Shown here: positions 23,313 to 30,208 of the stretch, in pieces
Layout: every line of letters starts with the position of its first letter
Position numbering within the stretch: the first letter of the stretch is position 1
Assembly (NCBI GenBank): GCA_017517805.1
Contig: JAFWYD010000062.1
Coordinates: 1 to 38,681 of the forward strand
DNA: 38,681 nt
Source of the DNA: Akkermansia sp.
GTDB lineage: Bacteria > Verrucomicrobiota > Verrucomicrobiia > Verrucomicrobiales > Akkermansiaceae
Direction of reading: 5' to 3'
Position numbers and translations under genes: made by a program
Notes under the pieces: model-generated
Database searches by the model: none
Seen by the model: only the letters and a program-made list of their open reading frames with translations
What the model was told of the DNA's origin: nothing

Positions 23313-24959
23313 TCAACCGCCGGGGAAGATATCGGTCATATCATTGAAACCCAGCGGGCTGCGGCGAGGAATCGAACGGGGAGCCGCCTGAGTCTTGAAG
23401 GAATCATCCTCATCATCGAACATGCTGCGCACACGGGCCGAGAGAGCCTCCTCTGCATCCACCTCTGCCTTTTTGGGGAACACGTTGATATTCCGGGCCG
23501 AGCGGGCCGTCTTCTGAGCATGGCTCGCCATCATGCGCTGCAGGTCATCATCATCATCCCCGAACATATCTGCCACGCGATCCATGGAATCTGCCGGGCT
23601 CTCATCTGCAGCGCTGCCAAATGCGGCATCCAGATTAAACTCGCCCTGGCGGGCTTCGCGCGGAGCCGGCGCAGGCGCAGGAGCGGGAACCGGAGTAGGC
23701 GTAACGGCCCAGATGGGGGCAGGCTCGGGTTCAGGCAAAGGTGCAGGCGAAGCCGGAGCAGGAGCCGGGGCGGTGTCTTCTCCAGGAGCCTCAACTTCCT
23801 CCTCCGGTGCATCCTCCTCTGCTGCCAGCAGCTCGGTGGATTCCTCCTCCTCTTCATCATCGAACACATCTTCCCCGGCATAGGGCTCCACCTCCTCCAG
23901 CTCAGGCAAGGGAGCTTCCTCCGGCTCCGGTTCTGCGGGAGCGGCCGGTTCCTCCTCAGCCCGGGCAGCATCGGCCAGCGCAGCGGCCTGCATCTCGTGA
24001 TAATCCACGGAGGCTATGATGCTCACGCGCAGTTCCTCTCCCAGGCGGGCTTTCACCGCAGCCCCAAAGAAGATGTTGACATCATCGCTCCCGAGGCCGG
24101 CGCGCACCGTTTCCATCGCCACGCGCAGCTCTGCAAGGGACATATTGTTGCCACCGGCGATATGCACAATCACCGTGCGGGCGTAGCGCAGCGCGCCGTG
24201 ATAGGCCACCAGGGGGGATTCGAGGGCAGCCCGGGCAGCATCCTCAGCACGGTTGGCACCATAGCCCTTGCCTGCACCGTAGATACAGCGGGAATCATTA
24301 TTATCCAGAGCGGTCACCAGTTCATCGAGGCCGATGTTGATGATACCGGGAGAATTGGCCAGCAGCGGCACCGAAGCCGTGGCCTGCGAAAGCAGCGCAT
24401 TGGCCTCCTCGAAGACAGCCTGCGCACCGGTGCGACTGCGGAAGAGGTCCTCCATGTAATCGTTCTCAAAGCAGAACACGATATCGGAAATCGCGGAGAT
24501 AGCCTCCAGCGCCTTATCTGCCTGACTACGGCGGCGGGCTCCCTCGAAACCGAAGGGCATCACCACGACAGACACCAGGAAAATTCCCTTCTCGCGTGCC
24601 TTCTGCGCCAGCACCGGTGCCACACCGGAGCCGGTACCGCCACCCAGCCCCACTACCATGACCAGCAGGCGGGAGCCACGCAGCAGCTCATCCACCTGGG
24701 CAGCGCTCTCCTCGATAGCCATACGGCCCACCTCGGGATCGCCACCAGAACCCAGGCCATGATTCAGCCCGGCGCCAAGCTGCACAAACTCAACATTGCC
24801 GCACTCGCGCCCCAGGCGTTCATCGAGCGACATGATACACAAGCGCACATTCTCAGCGCTGGAGCCGCTGAAACGCTGCAAAATACTGGCACCGGCACCA
24901 CCGAGGCCGACGATGACGATACCGTCCTCTTTCCGGGAAATTGACTGATAGGGGAGCAT
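23313..24959 (-). CDS. ftsZ: Cell division protein FtsZ, divergent, with long acidic/proline linker
   Basis: FtsZ is the tubulin-like GTPase that forms the division ring. The 548-residue product has the nucleotide-binding GLGGAGA (18-24), the tubulin signature GGGTGSG (106-112), VVVMPFGFEG and FENDYMEDL. The T7 loop, normally N-x-D-x-x-D and needed for GTP hydrolysis by the neighbouring subunit, reads INIGLDEL (207-214), so the two Asp are Gly and Glu. After the core (about 325 residues) comes a linker of about 170 residues rich in Glu, Ala and Pro. The end (SPLGFNDMTDIFPGG) is unlike the usual FtsA/ZipA-binding tail. It lies 33 bases after ftsA; psd is transcribed separately downstream. Confidence 0.93.
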   Translation of the reverse strand: MLPYQSISRKEDGIVIVGLGGAGASILQRFSGSSAENVRLCIMSLDERLGRECGNVEFVQLGAGLNHGLGSGGDPEVGRMAIEESAAQVDELLRGSRLLVMVVGLGGGTGSGVAPVLAQKAREKGIFLVSVVVMPFGFEGARRRSQADKALEAISAISDIVFCFENDYMEDLFRSRTGAQAVFEEANALLSQATASVPLLANSPGIINIGLDELVTALDNNDSRCIYGAGKGYGANRAEDAARAALESPLVAYHGALRYARTVIVHIAGGNNMSLAELRVAMETVRAGLGSDDVNIFFGAAVKARLGEELRVSIIASVDYHEMQAAALADAARAEEEPAAPAEPEPEEAPLPELEEVEPYAGEDVFDDEEEEESTELLAAEEDAPEEEVEAPGEDTAPAPAPASPAPLPEPEPAPIWAVTPTPVPAPAPAPAPREARQGEFNLDAAFGSAADESPADSMDRVADMFGDDDDDLQRMMASHAQKTARSARNINVFPKKAEVDAEEALSARVRSMFDDEDDSFKTQAAPRSIPRRSPLGFNDMTDIFPGG

Positions 24960-24992
24960 AGCTGGTAGAAATCTGGAGTAGGCAAAGCCGCA

Positions 24993-26207
24993 TCAGCCGC
25001 GGCGCAGGCTCTTGAGGAAGCGGGAGAACCAACCGGCCTTCTTCGGGTTGATGGCATCATCATCGTAGCGCTGGGCAAAGCGTATGAGGCCGATGGCAGT
25101 GCAGTAGCGCGGGTCTGCCAGGTAGGAATGATTCGGGCCCGGGGGCAGCGGCGCAGGCTGGTGCACCGGCATACCGCCAAAGATATAGTGGCAGAGGTCA
25201 TCGAGCCCGCGCATGAAGCTGGTGCCACCGCTCAGGTAGATGCCCATGCCGGAGTTGAGCAGCTCGGCAGGTATACGGTCGCGCACCTGCAGCAACATGG
25301 CAGCCAGGCTGTTGCGGATGATGCGGTTGAGCTGGCCGCGCTCAATGGTTACATCGTGCATCCCCAGGTCGCTCTTATACTGGGCAAGGGAGTGATCCTT
25401 GATATCACCATAGGCATTGCCCTCAGTGCGTTTGAGCACCTCTGCCGCCTTGAAGCTGACGCGCTGGTCCGTGAGGCGCACTATCTCCTGGTTGATATTG
25501 TTGCCACCCATGGGGATGCAGCCGGAAGCCACGACATCACCACCCTTGTAGCAAATGAAATCCGTCGTACCACCACCGATATCAATCAGCAGAGCACCGC
25601 TATCCTTCTGCTGGCGGTTGAGCACCATCTGCGCCGTGGCCAGCGGTGCAAAGACCAGGTCTTCCACCTCCAGCGGCACCTGGCGCACGCACAGCAGCGA
25701 ATTCTGCAAGCGAGTGCGGATACCATGCATGATGTGGCAATTCACATCCAGTGTACGCCCTGTAAGGCCTGCCGGGTGGCGGGTCGGCTCGCCACCATCA
25801 ATCGAGAAGCCACCCAGCTCGCGGTTCACCACAAAGCGGTCGGAGGAAAGCTCGAGCTTCTCGGCCTTCTCCTTGGCCACATCAGCGTGCTCATCATCGA
25901 TGATATCCTCATTATCATGCAGGCGGAAAGAGCCCACATTGTTCTCACCCACAATGTGCTCACCCGTCACAGAAAGGAACACGTTGAGGATATCGACATC
26001 CGCATGGTCCTGGGCAAGCTGCCAGGCATCGCATACGCACTGGCGGGCCATGCTCTGCTCCACCACCTCACCCTTGCGCACACCGGCGCTCTTCACCTCA
26101 CCGATACCGATGATGGTTGCCGTGGCATCGGGGCGGATTTCGCCCACCACCATGCAGGTTTTGGTGGTACCTATTTCCAGACCTACGAGGATTTTGGATT
26201 GAGCCAT
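24993..26207 (-). CDS. ftsA: Cell division protein FtsA
   Basis: FtsA is the actin-like ATPase that tethers FtsZ to the membrane. The 404-residue product has phosphate-1 VGLEIGTTKTCMVVGE (8-23), a domain 1C region (NVFLSVTGEHIVGENN), phosphate-2 ALLIDIGGGTTDFICY and the adenosine motif IYLSGGTSFMRGLDDL. The C-terminal amphipathic helix WFSRFLKSLRRG is the membrane-targeting sequence. No Shine-Dalgarno is visible. It comes before ftsZ as in most bacteria. The genes usually upstream (ftsQ, ddl, mur genes) are absent here, where a lipoprotein gene precedes instead. Confidence 0.97.
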   Translation of the reverse strand: MAQSKILVGLEIGTTKTCMVVGEIRPDATATIIGIGEVKSAGVRKGEVVEQSMARQCVCDAWQLAQDHADVDILNVFLSVTGEHIVGENNVGSFRLHDNEDIIDDEHADVAKEKAEKLELSSDRFVVNRELGGFSIDGGEPTRHPAGLTGRTLDVNCHIMHGIRTRLQNSLLCVRQVPLEVEDLVFAPLATAQMVLNRQQKDSGALLIDIGGGTTDFICYKGGDVVASGCIPMGGNNINQEIVRLTDQRVSFKAAEVLKRTEGNAYGDIKDHSLAQYKSDLGMHDVTIERGQLNRIIRNSLAAMLLQVRDRIPAELLNSGMGIYLSGGTSFMRGLDDLCHYIFGGMPVHQPAPLPPGPNHSYLADPRYCTAIGLIRFAQRYDDDAINPKKAGWFSRFLKSLRRG

Positions 26208-26259
26208 AAGAAAATTGAAAAAATTACGTAGTAAAAGATAAAAAAGCGTCCTTAAGCTG

Positions 26260-26274
26260 AGTATAACACAAAGC
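26260..26274 (-). promoter_or_regulatory. Extended -10 promoter of ftsA-ftsZ
   Basis: TATACT (26260-26265) is preceded by TG one base upstream, an extended -10 element, with no convincing -35 box. The same 11 bases TGTGTTATACT occur at the psd promoter. The leader to ftsA would be about 45 bases. Confidence 0.5.
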
Positions 26275-26306
26275 CGGGGTACATGCGCGGGAAATACGCG
26301 TCATAT

Positions 26307-26831
26307 TCAAGGCTTGGCCAGCTCCTGCCGGCAGACCTCAGGCTCAGGTATCAGCACGGGCCGCAGGCTCACATAATTCTCCGAATAATCCTCCGACGGC
26401 ACAAAGAGGAAGCCGGGCTCGGCGTTGCGCACCTCATATGAAGTGGCGCGAAACATCGGCAACACCTGGTTCGTGCTGGGGTCATAGGCATTTCGCCCCG
26501 TATACTCCCCCTTCACGATGTATTCCACATTCTGGTCTTTGCCAAACACAGCATTGGGCAAGGGCTCCTCCGGCCCTCGGTCCGGAGTATGCACCACGGA
26601 TTCATCCATCATCACCAATTTTGCGGTGCGCCAGCTCTGCCCCGGCTCGCGCAGATACCCCCAGAAGCGACACAGGGGAATATAGTAGCGGCGACCGATG
26701 AAATATGCCCCCTTCTCCTCCTGGGCAATAACGGCTTCCCGCTCCCGCAGAGCCTCGCAATCCGACCGCAGGGTGTGGCATTGAGTCAGCGCCATGCACG
26801 CTATCACCGCTATGATGCATTTCCTTCTCAT
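26307..26831 (-). CDS. Lipoprotein of unknown function upstream of ftsA
   Basis: From the ATG at 26831 the product has 174 residues, with a lipoprotein signal MRRKCIIAVIACMALTQC and the lipid Cys at residue 18. The mature region contains REREAVIAQEEKGAYFIGRR, aromatic YYIPLCRFWGYLREPG and a beta-rich end (VSLRPVLIPEPEVCRQEL). No family is recognised. An open frame starts 39 bases earlier (26870), but that stretch overlaps the promoter and would hide the signal peptide. It could be a division or envelope factor because of its place before ftsA, but that is only positional. Confidence 0.75.
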   Translation of the reverse strand: MRRKCIIAVIACMALTQCHTLRSDCEALREREAVIAQEEKGAYFIGRRYYIPLCRFWGYLREPGQSWRTAKLVMMDESVVHTPDRGPEEPLPNAVFGKDQNVEYIVKGEYTGRNAYDPSTNQVLPMFRATSYEVRNAEPGFLFVPSEDYSENYVSLRPVLIPEPEVCRQELAKP

Positions 26832-26841
26832 AATCGCTGTA

Positions 26842-26870
26842 CTTCTACCCCATTCCCTCCCCGGGGTCAA
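26842..26870 (-). promoter_or_regulatory. Promoter of the lipoprotein upstream of ftsA
   Basis: Minus strand TTGACC (26865-26870) and TAGAAG (26842-26847) with 17-base spacing place the transcription start only a few bases before the ATG at 26831. The -35 box is five of six, the -10 box four of six. Confidence 0.45.
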
Positions 26871-26974
26871 GACTAATCTACGCCTTCAACCTCCTGCATT
26901 CAGCACCCGGCACCCGCATAAAACAAAATAGCAACTCCCGCACGCAGTATCGGGCATGATACGCCTTTTTTTGC

Positions 26975-27015
26975 TGTACAAGCCACGCAAGAAAGGTTAG
27001 AATGTCCCGCGTGGC
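26975..27015 (+). promoter_or_regulatory. Promoter of the tubulin-like operon, with an inverted repeat around the -10 box
   Basis: TGTACA (26975-26980) and TAGAAT (26998-27003) are 17 bases apart. The expected start near 27010 gives a leader of about 40 bases to the FHA gene. A 7-base inverted repeat, GCCACGC (26982-26988) and GCGTGGC (27009-27015), encloses the -10 element and could be an operator. The rest of the 220-base gap from 26832 holds only the divergent lipoprotein promoter. Confidence 0.5.
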
Positions 27016-27051
27016 GTGTCCTGTTATCAGGCGTATCCAAACTCTCTCATC

Positions 27052-28368
27052 ATGAAACATCACCTCCAACTGTTGCTACTTATCTTTGTGGCATACCTGG
27101 TATGCATGCCCTGCGTGGGACAAACCGCCAGCGAACAAGCCGGCATCATCCAGCTCTCGAATACATACAGGGAGATTGCGAAAAGCATCAAGGAGATTGA
27201 AACGAGCCTGAAAACCGATCAGACTCCTCAACCCCAGAAATATAAGATTTATCTGAGTGAAATCGCCCGCAAGTTCCACACCTTGCGAGACACCGGAAGC
27301 GTCACCCCGGCTGACAAGAATGCTCGCACCAGAATCAACACCGCCGCTTACGAGGCATTGCTGAAAGACAAGGAGTTCGGGGGGTATGCCGACACCATCG
27401 ACCAGCTTAGAAAGGCAAGCCTCCAGACATACCCACTTCCCATCCCCTACATCGCCAACTGCATCGACCCGGCGCTCGTCCCCCACGTCAGATCGCAAAA
27501 GAAAAACCGGAGTTCAGAGAAGGAAGATGCAGAAGAAACCGGCACCAATACAGCAGGCGGAAAAGTATTCGCTATGGTCTTGGCCGGAGCAGCCGTCCTT
27601 ATCGCCCTGGGGCTCGCCCTGTATTTCCGCTCCGCGAAGGCCGCCGCAGCCAGAAAAGCCCTGGCCGCAAAAAAAGCCAGAGCTCAGCGCATCATCGAGG
27701 AATCCCTGGCTATCATCGAAGAGCAACACAAAATCATCAAAGAAACCTATACCCGTATTGACCAGGAAAGCATCGTCAGCGAAGCAGAGCGCAAGATCAG
27801 ACAAGCCAGGCAGAAAATTGATGAAGCCTGCGCCATCACAGGCACCACGGTGAAGATTCCGGAGCTGCCCCCGCCCCCGCCTCCGCCCACCAACTCCTAC
27901 GGAATCGAAAACTACACCTGCAGCGAAGACCTGCCCTCCGACACTCCCCCCTTGCAAAAGCCTGAGCGAGTGTTTCCTGGCAGCGAGTGCTCGCCCGAGC
28001 GCACCTTTACGCTGGTCATCCACCACCAGGGGCAATCCCCCAGGCGATTCCCGCTGACCAAACCGGTCGTATCAGTCGGCCGCAAGAGCACGCACACCCA
28101 GCAGGGGCCGGATATCTGCATCGACACCGAGGACAAGGGCATCTCGCGCGTCCACGCGGTGCTCTCGTACAAATCCTTCCCGGAGGAAAACTCCTATTTC
28201 TGGATACTGGCCATCAACCAGTTCAGCGATAAGAACCCTGGGCTTGAGCATGTGCGCACAGCCGAGATGGAAACCGGCGATGGCAAGCGACTCCGGCACA
28301 TTGCCTTCATCATGGAGCGCAACAGGAAAGTGCATCTTTCACCGTCCATCTACCTCTGCATCGAATAA
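27052..28368 (+). CDS. Membrane protein with periplasmic domain, coiled coil and C-terminal FHA domain
   Basis: From the ATG at 27052 the product has 438 residues. It has a signal peptide or N-terminal helix (1-23), a helical periplasmic region (24-170, e.g. REIAKSIKEIETSLK) and a transmembrane helix VFAMVLAGAAVLIALGLALY (172-191). An Ala/Lys/Glu coiled coil (195-262), a proline linker with PPPPPPP, and an FHA domain (about 318-430) follow. The FHA core residues are visible: SVGR (341-344) and ISRVHAVLSY (364-373, with Ser365, Arg366 and His368). FHA domains bind phosphothreonine, so this is the likely reader of the two kinases. It links a periplasmic sensor region to the cytosol and heads the operon. 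An earlier frame start at 27016 lies too near the promoter. Confidence 0.9.
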   Translation: MKHHLQLLLLIFVAYLVCMPCVGQTASEQAGIIQLSNTYREIAKSIKEIETSLKTDQTPQPQKYKIYLSEIARKFHTLRDTGSVTPADKNARTRINTAAYEALLKDKEFGGYADTIDQLRKASLQTYPLPIPYIANCIDPALVPHVRSQKKNRSSEKEDAEETGTNTAGGKVFAMVLAGAAVLIALGLALYFRSAKAAAARKALAAKKARAQRIIEESLAIIEEQHKIIKETYTRIDQESIVSEAERKIRQARQKIDEACAITGTTVKIPELPPPPPPPTNSYGIENYTCSEDLPSDTPPLQKPERVFPGSECSPERTFTLVIHHQGQSPRRFPLTKPVVSVGRKSTHTQQGPDICIDTEDKGISRVHAVLSYKSFPEENSYFWILAINQFSDKNPGLEHVRTAEMETGDGKRLRHIAFIMERNRKVHLSPSIYLCIE

Positions 28369-28392
28369 AATCCCCCATCTCTCCCATCAACC

Positions 28393-29271
28393 ATGGCAAC
28401 GACAGTAGACATCGGCGGCAACAGCTACCAGGGTGCCCGCGCACGGCAGGAAGACTGCTTCATGGCCTACCGGCTCACCGAAACCAAGCCCAAAGCCAGC
28501 GCCCGCTACACCACCAGCAACGAACGGCAGGTGAACCTGGGCATCCTCTGCGATGGCATGGGGGGCGAGGGCAACGGCAGCATCTGCTCCAGGCAGGCGG
28601 TTCAGGCATTTGCGGAGGCATTTGCCGAAACGGGGTCCTTCGACACCGCGTGGTACCAGCGTCTTCGCATGGCGCTCTATGCCGCCAACGCAGCCATCCT
28701 CGAATACAAAATCAACACCAACACGGAAAACACCAATTCCGGCACCACCCTCATCGGCGCGGTCATCAGCGAGGAAAAGCTCCACTACGTCTCGGTGGGG
28801 GATTCCCCCATGTACCTCTTCCGCAAGCAGCGCAATACAGGGGAATATACCGCCAGCCGCATCAACGCTTCTCATTCGCACTGGTTCCACTACTTCACCG
28901 AAAACGGCGTGAAGTATAAGAAGGAAGTCAGCAAGGATGAGGCTGACACCATCAACCAGCACCCCTCAGCAGACTCCTACTGCAAGCCCGTCGGGCTGTA
29001 CAGCGCGGTCTGCGGCAGCGCAATCGGCTACATGGATGCTTCGGGGGAGAGCGGGATCGACCTGCTGGATGGTGATATCATCATGCTGTGCTCCGACGGT
29101 GTCTCCGGCACCCTGGATGAAAGCGACATGACCAACATCATCCGGAATTACAGCGCCCCCCATCACCCGGCGAAAGAAGCCGCCTACCAGATGATTCAGG
29201 CCGTCAAGGCAAACGCCCAGGCCAGGCAGGACAACGCCTCCTGCATCATCCTCAAAGTACACATCGACTAA
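28393..29271 (+). CDS. PP2C-type (PPM) Ser/Thr protein phosphatase
   Basis: PPM phosphatases remove phosphate from Ser/Thr using two metal ions. The 292-residue product has all main motifs: ARARQEDC (15-22, metal/phosphate residues), LCDGMGGEGNG (52-62, metal Asp54), SGTT (116-119), YVSVGDSPMYLF (132-143), IIMLCSDGVSG and ARQDNASC near the end. The usual cytosolic form without a membrane helix is seen. An insert of about 20 residues between strands (ETKPKASARYTTSNERQ) is longer than in minimal members. It begins 24 bases after the FHA gene. It is the probable eraser opposing the two kinases at 35427-38681. Confidence 0.95.
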   Translation: MATTVDIGGNSYQGARARQEDCFMAYRLTETKPKASARYTTSNERQVNLGILCDGMGGEGNGSICSRQAVQAFAEAFAETGSFDTAWYQRLRMALYAANAAILEYKINTNTENTNSGTTLIGAVISEEKLHYVSVGDSPMYLFRKQRNTGEYTASRINASHSHWFHYFTENGVKYKKEVSKDEADTINQHPSADSYCKPVGLYSAVCGSAIGYMDASGESGIDLLDGDIIMLCSDGVSGTLDESDMTNIIRNYSAPHHPAKEAAYQMIQAVKANAQARQDNASCIILKVHID

Positions 29272-29313
29272 TCCGCAAATTTCTTACCAAACCTACTAAA
29301 CCAATCCACCATT

Positions 29314-30174
29314 ATGCAATACATAACCAACATCACATTCTGGCTCACCTCCGCGATGGAATCCCTCGTGGTCGCGATTTGCGTTGCCGTGCTCATCCTC
29401 CTTGTCAGCCTGTTCGGCTTCGGCTTCGGAGTCGGGCGCATCTGGAACAAGAAATGGTCGCTCAATGCACCCTGCCTGCTTGTTTCGCTGCCCATCGCCC
29501 TGCTCACCGCAACCCTGGGTGCCACTTACGTCGGCATGAACTTCATCGATAAGACCATCCTCTCCAAGGAAGCCAACCCGCGCGTCCTGCAGGAAATCGA
29601 AACCGTACTGAGCGGCAGCACCTCCCTCATGCAACTGGCCTTCCACAGCGGCATCAAGGAAATGACCAGCAAGAACAGCAGTATCAATTCTGCCCTCTAC
29701 GACGAAAATTCAACCGAACTCAACATCCCCGGCGATACGCCTGAGGAACGCCTCGGAAATGAACAAGCCTTCCTCTCCGGAGCCATCAATGCCATCGCAA
29801 AAGGCAAGAAAGCAGGCAAGAGTGCCCGCACGGCCGTGCAGGGGCTGGCCGACATGCCCCCCTTCAGCTACGGCTACACCCCCGCCTCCCGCGATGACAA
29901 CAACGGAAGCATCCAGGCAGCCTACACGGAAGCCATGAGCGCAGCAGGCCAGATGGGCACCCCCATCACCCTCGACAATGACCTCTGGTTCAGAAACCTG
30001 GTCAACCCCATGGTGAAGAACAACATGGAGCGTTTCTCCAAGAGTGTCGGCAAAGACCTCGATGGCCAGCGCACCAGTCTGATTATCCTGATGATTGCCC
30101 TGCTCATTGCCCAGGGCGCGCTGATTTCCTGGCTGGCCTTCATCGATATCAAGCCCCTCTCCAACGAACAGTAA
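29314..30174 (+). CDS. Three-helix membrane protein of the tubulin-like operon
   Basis: The 286-residue product has two N-terminal helices (VAICVAVLILLVSLFGFGFG, about 20-39, and LLVSLPIALLTATLGATYVG, about 55-74), then a soluble region of about 175 residues. The soluble part includes EIETVLSGSTSLMQLAFHSG and a Ser/Asn/Gly-rich middle. A C-terminal helix (LIILMIALLIAQGALISWLA) precedes a short tail. No family is recognised. The plan of helix pair, extramembrane domain and closing helix loosely recalls MotA/ExbB-type proteins, but no sequence motif supports that. Its place directly before the tubulin-like gene (34 bases) suggests a membrane anchor or channel for it. Confidence 0.85.
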   Translation: MQYITNITFWLTSAMESLVVAICVAVLILLVSLFGFGFGVGRIWNKKWSLNAPCLLVSLPIALLTATLGATYVGMNFIDKTILSKEANPRVLQEIETVLSGSTSLMQLAFHSGIKEMTSKNSSINSALYDENSTELNIPGDTPEERLGNEQAFLSGAINAIAKGKKAGKSARTAVQGLADMPPFSYGYTPASRDDNNGSIQAAYTEAMSAAGQMGTPITLDNDLWFRNLVNPMVKNNMERFSKSVGKDLDGQRTSLIILMIALLIAQGALISWLAFIDIKPLSNEQ

Positions 30175-30208
30175 TTCATCTCTCAACCTTTATATCTGAC
30201 ACAATTTT

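Noticed and set aside
23286..26231. Long plus-strand open frames opposite ftsZ and ftsA
   Set aside because: They mirror the codon bias of the real genes and have no family features.
29314..30174. Assignment of the three-helix protein as a MotA/ExbB homologue
   Set aside because: Only the helix layout is similar; the conserved ExbB block around the second helix is missing.
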